DNA of 64,000 nucleotides from Halobacterium zhouii (GCF_021249405.1 NZ_CP089593.1:1984001-2048000); one strand, 5' to 3'. Shown: positions 52,921-63,722, counted from the stretch's first letter. Translations and numbers: made by a program. The notes: generated by a model from the sequence alone, not told the origin.

Positions 52921-54723
52921 ATGTCCGACGCAGACACCACAGAGACCACCGGGGACCTCCGGACGCCCATCGTGGCGGTCCTCGGTCACGTCGACCACGG
53001 GAAGACCAGCCTACTGGACAAGATTCGGGGCTCCACCGTCATCGAGGGGGAGGCCGGCGCCATCACGCAGCACATCGGCGCGACAGCCGTCCCGCTCGAC
53101 GTCGTCTCGCGGGTCGCGGGGAGCCTCGTCGACCCCGAGGAGTTCGATTTGCCTGGTTTGTTGTTCATCGACACACCCGGCCACCACTCCTTTTCGACGC
53201 TTCGCTCGCGGGGCGGCGCGCTCGCGGACATCGCCATCCTCGTCGTGGACGTCAACGACGGGTTCCAGCCCCTTACCGAGGAGGCAATCCGCATCCTGAA
53301 GGACACCGGCACGCCGTTCGTCGTCGCGGCGAACAAGGTCGACACCATCCCGGGGTGGAACCCGAACGAGGACGCGCCGATCAAGCAGACCTACGAGGCC
53401 CAGTCCGACCGCGTTCGCTCCCAGCTCGACGAGAAGCTGTACGAGATCATCGGCGAACTGTCGGGCGCGGAGTTCTCCTCGGACCTCTACTGGCGCGTGC
53501 AGGACTTCCGGAAGAACATCGGCGTCATCCCTGTCTCCGCGGAGACCGGCGAGGGCGTCCCGGACCTCCTCACGGTGCTGATGGGGCTCGCCCAGCGCTA
53601 CATGAAAGAGGACATGGAAGTCGACATCGCGGGGCCGGGCGCGGGCACCGTCCTCGAGGTGAAAGACGAGCAGGGGTTCGGGACGACCCTCGACGTCATC
53701 CTCTACGACGGCACCGTCCGGCAGGGCGACACCATCGTCGTCGGCGGGACGAACGACACTATCGTCACGGAGGTCCGGGCGCTCCTGAAACCACGCGAAC
53801 TCGCGGAGATCCGGACGGAGAAGCGCTTCGACGACGTCGAGGAACTGAAGGCCGCAGCAGGGGTCAAGATCGCGGCGCCCGACCTCGACGACGCGATGGC
53901 GGGCGCGCCCGTCCGCGTCGTGGGTGACCGCGACGTCGACGACGTCGTCGAGGAAGTGGAGGCGGAACTCGCGGAGGTCGCTGTCGAGACCGCAGACGAG
54001 GGCGTGGTCGTGAAGGCGGACACGCTCGGCAGCCTCGAGGCGCTCGCGAACGCCCTCGAGGAGGCCGAGATTCCGGTGATGGCCGCGGAAGTGGGGGACA
54101 TCGCGCCCCGTGACGTGGCGATGGCGACCACCGTCGACGAAGAGAAACACCGCATCATCCTGGGATTCAACGTGGACACGCTCGCCGACGCCGAGCGGAA
54201 GGCCGAGGAAGAGGACGTGCGCGTGTTCGACAGCGACGTCATCTACCGCCTGGTCGAGGAGTACGAGGAGTTCGTGGAGAGCCGCGAGCGCGAGCAGCGC
54301 GAGGCCATCTTCGAGAACATCGTGCGCCCGGCGCGCTTCCGCATTTTGCAGGACCACGTGTTCCGGCAGAACGACCCCGCGGTGGTCGGCGTCGAAGTGA
54401 ACTCGGGGACGTTGAAGCGCAACACCCCCGTGGGCTACTTCGACGGCAACGAGTTCCAGCGCGTCGGCGTACTGAAAGGCATCCAGGACCAGGGCGAGGA
54501 CGTCGACGAGGCGCGCGCGGGCAACCGCGTGAGCGTCTCCATCGACGGTCCGACCGTGGGCCGCGACATCGAGGAGGGCGACGAACTCTGGGTGGACGTC
54601 CCGGAGAAACACGCGAAGGTCTTAGAGCAGGAACTCGTCGAGGAGATCCCCGCCGACGAGCGCGAAGCGCTGCACATGTTCCTCGAGACCCAGCGCAACC
54701 GCGACCCGTTCTGGGGCAAGTAG
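52921..54723 (+). CDS. infB: translation initiation factor aIF5B (IF-2 type)
   Basis: A 600-residue GTPase that places initiator tRNA and joins the ribosomal subunits. G-domain motifs: G1 GHVDHGKTS at about residues 22-30, G3 DTPGHHSF and G4 NKVD. Domain II is beta-barrel (VDIAGPGAGTVLEVKDEQGFGTTLDV), domain III follows, then a C-terminal domain (NTPVGYFDGNEFQRVGVLKGIQ). The ATG at 52921 (MSDADTTETTGDLRTPIVAVL) is preferred over the longer frame starting at 52852. Divergent neighbour genes for the ribosome (PRC, nob1) support the context. Confidence 0.97.
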   Translation: MSDADTTETTGDLRTPIVAVLGHVDHGKTSLLDKIRGSTVIEGEAGAITQHIGATAVPLDVVSRVAGSLVDPEEFDLPGLLFIDTPGHHSFSTLRSRGGALADIAILVVDVNDGFQPLTEEAIRILKDTGTPFVVAANKVDTIPGWNPNEDAPIKQTYEAQSDRVRSQLDEKLYEIIGELSGAEFSSDLYWRVQDFRKNIGVIPVSAETGEGVPDLLTVLMGLAQRYMKEDMEVDIAGPGAGTVLEVKDEQGFGTTLDVILYDGTVRQGDTIVVGGTNDTIVTEVRALLKPRELAEIRTEKRFDDVEELKAAAGVKIAAPDLDDAMAGAPVRVVGDRDVDDVVEEVEAELAEVAVETADEGVVVKADTLGSLEALANALEEAEIPVMAAEVGDIAPRDVAMATTVDEEKHRIILGFNVDTLADAERKAEEEDVRVFDSDVIYRLVEEYEEFVESREREQREAIFENIVRPARFRILQDHVFRQNDPAVVGVEVNSGTLKRNTPVGYFDGNEFQRVGVLKGIQDQGEDVDEARAGNRVSVSIDGPTVGRDIEEGDELWVDVPEKHAKVLEQELVEEIPADEREALHMFLETQRNRDPFWGK

Positions 54724-54831
54724 CGCCGTCGCCGAGCATCGCGTCGCCAGGGGAAACCGCACGCAAGCGACCCCGTTGCCCGGATAAATTTTTTATCGAG
54801 GAGGACGTACACCCGACCGCGGGTGTTTCGC

Positions 54832-55107
54832 ATGCAGGTCGAACAGCTCCGAACCATCAGTCGAATCGCTCGCGAGCAGTCCGGGCCCGTCGGGCCGACT
54901 CGACACGACCTCGTCCTCGCCGTCATCGCGCTGTCGCTGGCCGCCAGCGTCGCCGCGGGCGCCGTCGCACTCCCGTGGCGGTTCGCGCTCGCCGGCGGGG
55001 GCGTCGTCGCGGTCGCCGCGACTACGTACGGACTGTTCGTCGACCCGCCGGCGGCCGTCGAGAGCGTCCGTGACCGCACACCGCGTTCGGGTGACGGGGG
55101 GAACTAG
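54832..55107 (+). CDS. small two-helix membrane protein (paralogue 1)
   Basis: A 91-residue protein with the ATG at 54832. A charged N-terminus (QVEQLRTISRIAREQSGPVGPTRHD) is followed by two membrane helices (about residues 29-47 and 52-70), ending ATTYGLFVDPPAA plus a charged tail. A TTTTTTAT-like AT tract 45 bases upstream (near 54788) may be its promoter. It shares the layout and the 'GLFVD.P' ending with the next small gene. Function unknown. Confidence 0.6.
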   Translation: MQVEQLRTISRIAREQSGPVGPTRHDLVLAVIALSLAASVAAGAVALPWRFALAGGGVVAVAATTYGLFVDPPAAVESVRDRTPRSGDGGN

Positions 55108-55196
55108 CTGGGACGGGAGCCGCGGACAGAACCACCCGAGACAGTAGCCGCGGACAGAAGGCACTTCAGAGTGGCCGTTGACGTTCCGGGCGAGCA

Positions 55197-55415
55197 GTGC
55201 TCCCGAACGATCCCGAACAGTCGGTGGCAACAGCCCTGGCCGGTCGCGTCTCCCGGCCGGACGCCGTCCTGCTCTCTATCCCGCTCCTCCTGCTCGCAGC
55301 GGTGTCCCTCGTGGTAGTGCCGACGGTCTCACTCGTCGAGTCGGCGACGGTGGGGACGACCGCCGCGCTCATCGTCACGGGGTACGCGTTGTTCGTCGAC
55401 GAACCGGAGAACTAG
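55197..55415 (+). CDS. small two-helix membrane protein (paralogue 2)
   Basis: A 72-residue protein starting at a GTG (55197). It has two hydrophobic helices (about residues 21-43 and 48-66) and ends TGYALFVDEPEN, matching the ending of the gene before it. The likely event is tandem duplication and divergence. The gap contains two similar 14-base words (AGCCGCGGACAGAA, near 55119 and 55145). Function unknown. Confidence 0.55.
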   Translation: MLPNDPEQSVATALAGRVSRPDAVLLSIPLLLLAAVSLVVVPTVSLVESATVGTTAALIVTGYALFVDEPEN

Positions 55416-55432
55416 CGGTCAGAACGGAACGA

Positions 55433-55798
55433 CTACCGGGCAGTCGGCGGGATGTCGTCGCCGAGTGCGTGTTTCACCTGGAGAGCGGCGCTCGCGGCGA
55501 GACCGCGGGCGACCTCCTCGCGGTCCTCCAGGGGGATGAGGTCGTCGTCCCCGGCGTCGTCGAACTCGGGCGTGAAGCCGGCGCTGACGGGATTGCCGAC
55601 GGGCGGGCGGACGGCGACGGTGACCTGGACGCCCTGCATCCCCTGACTGATGTCGGAGCCGACGACGTACTCGTCGGGCAGGTAGTCTCGAGTTTGTGCG
55701 GCGATCGCCGAGATGCTGCTTCGAAGCGCACGTCGCTGTGTGGCCGTGATGTCGGCCTCCACTGGGTCTTCGCCGACGTGCGGTGAGTTCCCGTGCAT
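55433..55798 (-). CDS. DUF5811-type haloarchaeal protein
   Basis: A 121-residue protein with the ATG ending at 55798 (MHGNSPHVGEDPVEADITATQRRALRSSIS). The middle has a beta-rich segment (VVGSDISQGMQGVQVTVAVRPPVGNPVSAGFTP) that matches my memory of DUF5811, a haloarchaea-only family. No function known. The gene is 117 bases upstream of pdaD in the same orientation; transcription order is pdaD last. Confidence 0.65.
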   Translation of the reverse strand: MHGNSPHVGEDPVEADITATQRRALRSSISAIAAQTRDYLPDEYVVGSDISQGMQGVQVTVAVRPPVGNPVSAGFTPEFDDAGDDDLIPLEDREEVARGLAASAALQVKHALGDDIPPTAR

Positions 55799-55914
55799 TC
55801 TCCCGTAGTTGGGGCCACGCCGGTAAAAACCTTTTAGTGTGGTAGTCGTTCGCAATACCACGGTAGGAGTGGGTTACTCCCGGTCCAGTGGTGCTGCCCT
55901 CCAGGTTCAGCGCG

Positions 55915-56394
55915 CTACTCGCCGACGATGGGTGTGCTCTCGCCATACGCAGCGAGGACGACCGCCGCGCCGTACTCGCCTGAGTCGACGTCTATCGTCA
56001 CCGACTGCAGGCGGTCGCGCTCGAACGCCCAGTCGCGCAGTTCCTTCCCCGCGTCGAGGCCGGCGCGAACGCGCTTTTCCACGTCGGCGGCGTCGGACTC
56101 GCCGGCGTCCTCGTAGAACAGACCGGGGCCGCCTCCGCTCTCGGCCCACCCGAGTCCCGCGCTCAACTGGCACGGCCCCGCGCCGCTCGCGTGCGCCTCC
56201 ACGACCGTCAGGCGGTTCCCCGCCGGTCCGAGGCCCGGCGCGGTGCCGACGGCCTCCACGTCGACGTCCGCGGGGATCACCGACGAAACCGCGACGAGGT
56301 TGTAGTTGTGTACGTTCGCGTCCGCGAGCGCGGCGTCGTAGGCCGCCATCTCGGTCGGCCCCGTGCCGGTCCCCCAGACGACTCGGATGGTCAT
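55915..56394 (-). CDS. pdaD: pyruvoyl-dependent arginine decarboxylase
   Basis: A 159-residue proenzyme that self-cleaves at the Ser-Ser of NLVAVSSVIP (Ser37-Ser38) to create a pyruvoyl group on the second serine. It decarboxylates arginine to agmatine for polyamine synthesis; agmatine is also the donor for agmatidine in archaeal tRNA-Ile2 (enzyme TiaS). The GLGPAGNRLTVVEAHASGAGPCQLSAGLGWAE block is the core of the PvlArgDC fold. The ATG ending at 56394 is 108 bases downstream of pan on the same strand. Confidence 0.9.
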   Translation of the reverse strand: MTIRVVWGTGTGPTEMAAYDAALADANVHNYNLVAVSSVIPADVDVEAVGTAPGLGPAGNRLTVVEAHASGAGPCQLSAGLGWAESGGGPGLFYEDAGESDAADVEKRVRAGLDAGKELRDWAFERDRLQSVTIDVDSGEYGAAVVLAAYGESTPIVGE

Positions 56395-56502
56395 ACTCGG
56401 GGTACCTCGTGCGCCGGGTAAGAGGCTTCGATTCGTCGTACTCCCCGCACCGGGCGGTGAGAGCGAGTTCGCAGAAACAGGTGTCTCGCAGTCGGTCGGG
56501 CG

Positions 56503-57732
<1,230 letters not shown>

Positions 57733-57841
57733 TCGTTGTCCCCGCTAGGGCCTGGGCGTAGAAGTTCCTTTGGGTAGAAGTAGGTCGGCCGGCGGTCGCG
57801 CGTCAGACGAGCTCCGGCGGTTTCAGGGGCGGCTCGTGCGT

Positions 57842-59632
57842 TCAGACGAGTTTCTCGGCTTCCTCGAGGTACTCGTCGTAGACGGAGAGCGCGCGCTCGA
57901 TGGGCTCGCTCGTCGACATGTCCACGCCCGCGTCGCGCAGCAGTTCCAGTGGGTACTCACTGGACCCGCGCTCGAGGAACTCGAGGTACTGGTCGGCCGC
58001 TGGCTGGCCCTCCTCGAGGATGCCCTGGACGAGCGCGACGGCCGCCGAGATACCAGTGGAGTACTGGAACACGTAGAAGTTGTAGTAGAAGTGGGGGATG
58101 CGCATCCACTCGCCGCGGATGTGCTCGTCGACGTTCGCGTTCTCGTAGTACGCCTCCTTGCGCTCGCCGTACACCTCGTCGATGCGGTCGGGCGTCAGCG
58201 CCTCGCCCTCCTCCGTGAGTTCGTGGAGGCGCTGTTCGACGTCCGCGAACATCGTCTGGCGGTACAGCGTCGAGCGGAAGCGCTCTAAGTACTCGTTGAG
58301 GATGTGGCGGCGGAACTCGTCGTCCTCGACGGTGTCCAGCAGGTGGTTCGTGAGCAGCGCCTCGTTCACCGTGGAGGCGACCTCCGCCACGAAGATCTCG
58401 TACTGCGAGTAGACGTAGGGCTGTTCCTCGCTCGTGAACTCGCTGTGGAGGCTGTGCCCGAGTTCGTGGGCGAGCGTGAACATCGAGGAGATGTCGTCCT
58501 GGTAGTTCATCAGGATGAACGGCTGGGTGTCGTACGTGCCGCCGGAGTACGCGCCCGAGCGCTTCCCGCGGTTCTCGTAGACGTCGACCCAGCGGTTCTC
58601 GAGACCCTCCTCGACGCGCTGCTGGTACTCCTCACCGAGCGGCGCGACCGCCTCGATCACGTGTTCCTTGGCCTCCTCGTAGGGAACCTCGGGGCTTTCA
58701 GATTCCACGATGGGCATGTAGAGGTCCCACATCTCGAGTTCGTCGACGCCGAGAGCCTCCCGCTTGAGGTCGGCGTGCCGGTGGAGTTTGTCGAGGTTGT
58801 CGTCGACGGTGTCGACGAGGTTGTCGTACACCTCGGTCGGGATGTTCGAGTTGTCGAGGGCGGCCTCGCGGGCGGTGTCGTAGTTCCGGGCTTCCGCGAG
58901 CTTGACGTCCCGCTTCATCTGGTTTTTCATCGTGGAGCCGATGGTGTTACGGACGTCCTCGATGGTCTCGAAGAACTCCTCGTGGACGGTCTGGCGGAAC
59001 TCCCGGTCCTGGCTCTTCAGGAGCGTCGTGAGGTTCGCCTGCGAGATCTCGACGGGTTCGCCGTCCGGATCCTCGACGGTCGGGAACTCGAGGTCGGCGT
59101 CCGTGAGCATGTTGTACGCGTCACTCGGCGCACCGAACACTTCGCCGAGGTCGCTGAGAAGTTCCTCGACCTCCGCCGAGCGCGTGTGGGGTTTCATGCG
59201 GAGCACGTCGTCGAAGTAGTGCTCGTACTCCTCGAGGCCGGGCGTCTCCTCGACCATCGACTGGAGTTCCTCGCGCGTGCAGTCCTGGATCTCGGGGTCG
59301 AAGAAGGACGTTGCGCTCCCCACGTCGGACATCAGGCTGGCGCCGCGAGCGCTGAGCGCCTGGTACTCCTGGTCGCGGGTGTCCTCGTCCGACCGCATGC
59401 GGGCGTAGGACGCCACCATGTGGGCGTCGCGGTAGACCTCGTTGCGGAGTTCGAGCGCCTCTAGAAGCGTGTCGCCGTCCTCGGTGAGTTGCCCCTCGTA
59501 GGACTGGAGGTCACCAAGTCGCGACTCGACGTCCTCGTAGGCCTCTTCCCAGTCCTCGTCGGTCGCGTAGATGCTCTCCAGGTCCCACTTGTATTCCTCG
59601 TCTCGCTCGGACCGCTCGGGAACACTACTCAT
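57842..59632 (-). CDS. pepF: oligoendopeptidase F (M3B peptidase)
   Basis: A 596-residue zinc metallopeptidase that cleaves short peptides in the cytoplasm. The HExxH motif is HELGH at about residues 389-393, followed by the distant Glu in AEVASTVNEALL. The N-terminal helical lobe (SVPERSERDEEYKWDLESIY) is family-typical. Position next to pan suggests it degrades peptides produced by the proteasome, an inference by pathway logic. Start is the ATG ending at 59632. Confidence 0.94.
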   Translation of the reverse strand: MSSVPERSERDEEYKWDLESIYATDEDWEEAYEDVESRLGDLQSYEGQLTEDGDTLLEALELRNEVYRDAHMVASYARMRSDEDTRDQEYQALSARGASLMSDVGSATSFFDPEIQDCTREELQSMVEETPGLEEYEHYFDDVLRMKPHTRSAEVEELLSDLGEVFGAPSDAYNMLTDADLEFPTVEDPDGEPVEISQANLTTLLKSQDREFRQTVHEEFFETIEDVRNTIGSTMKNQMKRDVKLAEARNYDTAREAALDNSNIPTEVYDNLVDTVDDNLDKLHRHADLKREALGVDELEMWDLYMPIVESESPEVPYEEAKEHVIEAVAPLGEEYQQRVEEGLENRWVDVYENRGKRSGAYSGGTYDTQPFILMNYQDDISSMFTLAHELGHSLHSEFTSEEQPYVYSQYEIFVAEVASTVNEALLTNHLLDTVEDDEFRRHILNEYLERFRSTLYRQTMFADVEQRLHELTEEGEALTPDRIDEVYGERKEAYYENANVDEHIRGEWMRIPHFYYNFYVFQYSTGISAAVALVQGILEEGQPAADQYLEFLERGSSEYPLELLRDAGVDMSTSEPIERALSVYDEYLEEAEKLV

Positions 59633-59757
59633 GCGCTATTCGTCCGTGGGAGGGCGGTTAAACGTTCGCAAACGGCGTCCCACTTGCCGGGGCTCCACCT
59701 CGAAATTAACGTTCGGCGGGGCGTAGCTTTTCCTCGCCGGCCCGCCTACCGGCGGAC

Positions 59758-61116
59758 GTGACCGACGACGACTCCACCGGCGTGGACGCCGCGAACCGAC
59801 TCCCGGACGACGTGGCTCTCGCGCTCGGCCGCGCGTGGGCCGACGACGCGCCGTGGAACGTGCTCACCGCGCTCACCGAACTGGACGACCAGATGACCGG
59901 CCACCCCGGGGAGCGGCGCGCGGCGGAACTCGCCGCCGAGGCGTTCGAGGACGCCGGCGCGCGAGACGCCAGCATCGACACCTTCGACCTCCCGGTGTGG
60001 ACGCGCGGGGACTGCTCGCTCGCGTTGACGGAGCCGAAACAGCGCGAATTCGACGCGATAGCGCTCCCGTACGCGCCCGCCGGCGACGTCGCCGGGTCGC
60101 TCGTGGACGTTGGGTACGGCACCGAGTCTGCGTTCGAAGACGCGGACGTCGCGGGGAACGTCGTCCTCGCCTCGACCGACAGCCCACCAGAGGGTCGACT
60201 CGTCCACCGCATGGAGAAGTACGGGCGGGCCGTCGACCGGGACGCCGCCGGCTTCGTCTTCTACAACCACAAGGACGGCCAGTTGCCACCGACCGGGTCG
60301 CTCCGGTTCGGGCGCGAGGCCGAGATTCCCGCGGTCGGCGTCTCGAAAGAGACGGGTGCCTGGCTCCAGGAGTACGCCGACCGCGACGGCACGGTCTCGC
60401 TGTCCGTCGACGCCACCACCGAGCCCGGAACGGGGACGAACGCGCACGCACGCCTCGGTCCCGACACCGACGAGGAGGTGGTGGTGGTCGCGCACCACGA
60501 CGCCCACGATATCGCAGAGGGCGCACTCGACAACGGGTGTGGCGTGGCGACCCTCGCCGCCGCGGCCCGCGTGCTCGCGGACCTCGACCTCGACTGCGCC
60601 GTGCGCGTCGCCACGGTCGGCGCGGAAGAGGTCGGCCTGCTCGGCTCCCAGGCGCTCGCGAGCTCGCTCGACCCAGAGCGCGTTCGCGCGGTCGTGAACG
60701 TCGACGGTGCGGGCCGTTACCGGACGCTCCGCGCGTTCACGTTCGGCGAAGACGCCTTCGAGTCGGCCGTCGACGCCGTCGCCGAGCGCGCGAACCGGCC
60801 CGTCGAGACCACCGCCCACGTCCACCCGTACAGCGACCACTGGCCGTTCCTCCGGCGCGGCGTGCCGGCGGTCCAACTCCACAGCGTGACTGAAGAGCGT
60901 GGTCGCGGGTGGGGGCACACGCACGCCGACACCCGCGACAAGGCGGACGCACGGAACCTCCGCGAGCACGGCATGCTCGCCGCGCTCCTCGTGCAGGACC
61001 TCGCATCACGGGACGTTCCTCGCCCCGACCAGGACGCGCTCCGCGGGCGCCTGCTCGACGCCGACCAGCGGCCGGGCATGGAGGCCGCAGGCGTCTGGCC
61101 CGAGAACTGGGACTGA
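59758..61116 (+). CDS. M28-family metallopeptidase with PA domain
   Basis: A 452-residue peptidase of the Zn aminopeptidase type, GTG start at 59758. An inserted protease-associated (PA) domain (residues about 100-230, RLVHRMEKYGRAVDRDAAGFVF) interrupts the catalytic domain. Metal ligands can be assigned to the HHDAHD region (about 244-249), the GAEEVGLLGSQAL motif, Asp in VVNVDGAG and the final HTHADTRDK. No signal peptide is visible, so it is cytosolic or exported by another route. Broad aminopeptidase activity is likely; exact specificity unknown. Confidence 0.88.
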   Translation: MTDDDSTGVDAANRLPDDVALALGRAWADDAPWNVLTALTELDDQMTGHPGERRAAELAAEAFEDAGARDASIDTFDLPVWTRGDCSLALTEPKQREFDAIALPYAPAGDVAGSLVDVGYGTESAFEDADVAGNVVLASTDSPPEGRLVHRMEKYGRAVDRDAAGFVFYNHKDGQLPPTGSLRFGREAEIPAVGVSKETGAWLQEYADRDGTVSLSVDATTEPGTGTNAHARLGPDTDEEVVVVAHHDAHDIAEGALDNGCGVATLAAAARVLADLDLDCAVRVATVGAEEVGLLGSQALASSLDPERVRAVVNVDGAGRYRTLRAFTFGEDAFESAVDAVAERANRPVETTAHVHPYSDHWPFLRRGVPAVQLHSVTEERGRGWGHTHADTRDKADARNLREHGMLAALLVQDLASRDVPRPDQDALRGRLLDADQRPGMEAAGVWPENWD

Positions 61117-61119
61117 CGG

Positions 61120-61914
61120 CTATATCTCGTCCGCGAGGTGGCCGGCGACCGCGGTGAGCGCGCGACGGTCGTCCCGCAACCGCCCGAAGCGCATTCTGGC
61201 GTCAGCGGCGGCGTCCTCGTCCTCGACGAACTCGAGGTCGTAGTTCACGTCGTGCAGCACGAGCGGTTGCGGGTCCGCGGGCGGCACACCGTCAGGCCCC
61301 TCCACCGGCGCTTCACCCAGCACCGTCTCGATGCGGTCGAACGACGCGCCCCCAGCGACCTCCGCGACGAGCGAGACGACGCGGCGCACGAGTTCGCGGG
61401 TGAAGCCGCCCGAGCGCAGCGTCACCACGAGGAACTCCCCGCTTCGCTCCAGACTGCCCGAGAGGTCGCGAACGGTGTTCTCGTCGTCGGGCGTGAGGTT
61501 GTGGAAGTCGTGCTCGCCACAGAGCGCGTCGAGCGCGCGAGCGGCGCGGTCGTCGTCCACATCTGGAGCTAGCCAGTAGTACCGGTATTCGCGCCACTCG
61601 GCGTCGTGCGTCGCGTGGAAATCGGGCGGCGCGTCGGCGTGCGCCCAGACGCGGATGGCGTGGGGCAACTCTCCGTTCAGGACGTACGGCGTGAGCCACT
61701 CGGGCGCGTCGAACGCGACAGTCTGGGCGCGCGCCGACACCCCCGCGTCGGTGCGGCCCGCGGCGGCGTAGCCCGGCGGCTTCCCGCCGTCCGTCGCGTC
61801 GAGTCGCCCGAGCGCCGCGAACAGTTCACCCTCCACGGTCGTCGCGTCTGGCTGGCGCTGGAACCCGAAGTACGGCCGGCCGTCGTAGGCGACGCGGAAG
61901 GCGCGGCGGGGCAC
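61120..61914 (-). CDS. truA: tRNA pseudouridine(38-40) synthase TruA
   Basis: A 264-residue enzyme with the catalytic Asp56 in GRTDAGVSARAQ. It makes pseudouridine at positions 38-40 of the anticodon stem. It starts at a GTG (ending at 61914), and downstream elements (CGEHDFHNLTPDDENTVRDLSGS, RSGGFTRELVRRVVSLVAEVA) are TruA-like. It starts 4 bases after the end of hisS on the same strand, so the two form an operon (hisS-truA). Confidence 0.95.
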   Translation of the reverse strand: MPRRAFRVAYDGRPYFGFQRQPDATTVEGELFAALGRLDATDGGKPPGYAAAGRTDAGVSARAQTVAFDAPEWLTPYVLNGELPHAIRVWAHADAPPDFHATHDAEWREYRYYWLAPDVDDDRAARALDALCGEHDFHNLTPDDENTVRDLSGSLERSGEFLVVTLRSGGFTRELVRRVVSLVAEVAGGASFDRIETVLGEAPVEGPDGVPPADPQPLVLHDVNYDLEFVEDEDAAADARMRFGRLRDDRRALTAVAGHLADEI

Positions 61915-61917
61915 GAG

Positions 61918-63216
61918 CTACTCGAAGTCAGCGAGCGTCGGGCGGTCGAAGTCCCCGGGGAACTCCTCGAACGGAGCAGTCGTCTGGTCGCCCGACTCCA
62001 TGTTTTTCACTGTTACTTCGCCGTTCGCGAGGTCCTGCTCGCCGACGATGACGACCGTCTCCGCGCCGATGCTGTCGGCGTAGTTCATCTGTGCGCCGAA
62101 GCTCCGGTCGTTCACGTCGGTCTCCACGACGTGGCCCTCGCTCCGGAGGTCGCGGGCGACGCGCGCGGCCTCCGCCTCGGTGTCGCCGACCTGGAGCACG
62201 TAGTAGTCCGTCTCGAGGTCGCCCTCGGGGAGCACGCCGGCGCGCTCCAGCAGGAGGTTCAGGGGCGCGTGGCCGGGCGCGACGCCGACCGCGGGCGTCG
62301 GCTGGCCGCCGAAGCTCTCGATGAGGTCGTCGTAGCGCCCGCCGCCGAACACCGAGCGCCCGATGTCGCCGGTGGCGTCGAAGCACTCGAAGACGACGCC
62401 GGTGTAGTAGTCGAGGCCCCGCGCGGTCGTCAGCGAGACGTCGCAGTACTGCCGGACGCCGAGGTTCTCGGCGGCGTCGAGCACGTTTCGGAGGTTCTCG
62501 ACGGCGTCCGCGACGCGGTCGGTACCCGCGAACTCGACGAGCGCGTCGAGGTCGTCGCCCGCGAGCAGGTCGTCGAACTGTTCGGCCTGCGAGCGCGAGA
62601 GGCCCGCCGCCGCGAGGCCGTCGAGATATTCGGGACGCTCGATCTTCTCGCGCTTGTCCACGGTTCGGATGGCGTTCTCGACGTCGACGTCCGCATCGAA
62701 GGCTTCGAGCAGGCCGCCGAGGATGTCGCGGTGGCTGACGCGGAACTCGAAGTCCTCGCCCGTCAGTCCGAGGTCGGTGAGGCCGTCCGCGGCGACGGCG
62801 AGCACTTCGGCGTCGGCACGCGGGTCACTCGACCCGAAGATGTCCACGTTCGTCTGGTAGAACTCGCGGAAGCGGCCCTGCTGGGGTTCCTCGTAACGCC
62901 AGAACGCGCGTGTGGAGTACCACTTGATGGGCTTGGAGAGTTCCTGCTGTTTCGCCACGACCATCCGCGCGACGGTGGGCGTGAGTTCCGGCGTTAGCGC
63001 GACGTCCCGGCCGCCCTGGTCGGTGAAGGAGTAGAGTTCCTCGACGATGCCCTCGCCGGACTTGTCGACGTACATCTCCGTGCGCTCCATCGCGGGCGTC
63101 CCGATTTCTCGGAACCCGTAGCGCCGCGCGGAATCCTCGAGCGCGTCGAACGCCTCTCGGCGTGGCCGCATCTCGCGGGGGTAGAAGTCACGAAATCCCT
63201 TGAGTCGGTCGTACAT
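61918..63216 (-). CDS. hisS: histidyl-tRNA synthetase
   Basis: A 432-residue class II aminoacyl-tRNA synthetase. It starts at the ATG ending at 63216 (MYDRLKGFRDFYPREMRPR), which is the motif typical of HisRS N-termini; a longer upstream frame lacks this. Motif 2 is in YSTRAFWRYEEPQQGRFREFYQ, the His-specific motifs are GLDYYTGVVFECFD (histidine A) and the C-terminal anticodon-binding domain ends with GDFDRPTLADFE. It precedes truA. Confidence 0.97.
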   Translation of the reverse strand: MYDRLKGFRDFYPREMRPRREAFDALEDSARRYGFREIGTPAMERTEMYVDKSGEGIVEELYSFTDQGGRDVALTPELTPTVARMVVAKQQELSKPIKWYSTRAFWRYEEPQQGRFREFYQTNVDIFGSSDPRADAEVLAVAADGLTDLGLTGEDFEFRVSHRDILGGLLEAFDADVDVENAIRTVDKREKIERPEYLDGLAAAGLSRSQAEQFDDLLAGDDLDALVEFAGTDRVADAVENLRNVLDAAENLGVRQYCDVSLTTARGLDYYTGVVFECFDATGDIGRSVFGGGRYDDLIESFGGQPTPAVGVAPGHAPLNLLLERAGVLPEGDLETDYYVLQVGDTEAEAARVARDLRSEGHVVETDVNDRSFGAQMNYADSIGAETVVIVGEQDLANGEVTVKNMESGDQTTAPFEEFPGDFDRPTLADFE

Positions 63217-63374
63217 GCACACTGATTGGCCCGTCCCGCGCTTGAAACCTTCCGTTCCGTGTGACTGCCCGGCAGTCGGCCCGACGACGGGAGACCGACA
63301 CGCCTGTTTCCGGGGGTGAAACCGCACCAAGTGGCCAGAACGCTATTTCGGACGAACGCCGTCACCCTATCCCG

Positions 63375-63722
63375 ATGACACTATCAGAACTCGGGTTGAG
63401 CGATGTCGAGAACGAGTGCATGGACAACTGCTGGGAAGCCGTGCAGGCCTGCGAGTGGTGCGCCGACAAGTGCCTCGACGAGGACATGGACATGTCGCAG
63501 TGCATCCGCCTCTGCCGGGACACGGCCGACCTCGCGAGTGACCACGCGCGATTCATGGCGCGCGACTCCGGCCTGACCGACAAACTCACAGAGGCCACCG
63601 CCGAGGCCGCCGAGGAGTGCGCCGAGGAGTGCCGCCAGCACGACCACGACCACTGCCAGGTCTGTGCCGACGTACTGGAGGACTGCGCCGAGTCCTGCCG
63701 CGAGATGATGCAGTCGGCGTAG
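63375..63722 (+). CDS. DUF326/Csp-like cysteine-rich four-helix protein
   Basis: A 115-residue protein with many Cys, at i and i+3/i+4 spacing in predicted helices: ENECMDNCWEAVQACEWCADKC, MDMSQCIRLCRDTADL, then EECAEECRQHDHDHCQVCADVLEDCAESC. This is the copper-storage (Csp) / four-helix DUF326 pattern in which Cys line the core of a bundle and bind many Cu(I) ions. A His-Asp cluster (HDHDHC) is also present. No signal peptide, so cytosolic. The ATG at 63375 gives MTLSELGLSDVENECMDNCW. Copper binding is inference from family. Confidence 0.8.
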   Translation: MTLSELGLSDVENECMDNCWEAVQACEWCADKCLDEDMDMSQCIRLCRDTADLASDHARFMARDSGLTDKLTEATAEAAEECAEECRQHDHDHCQVCADVLEDCAESCREMMQSA

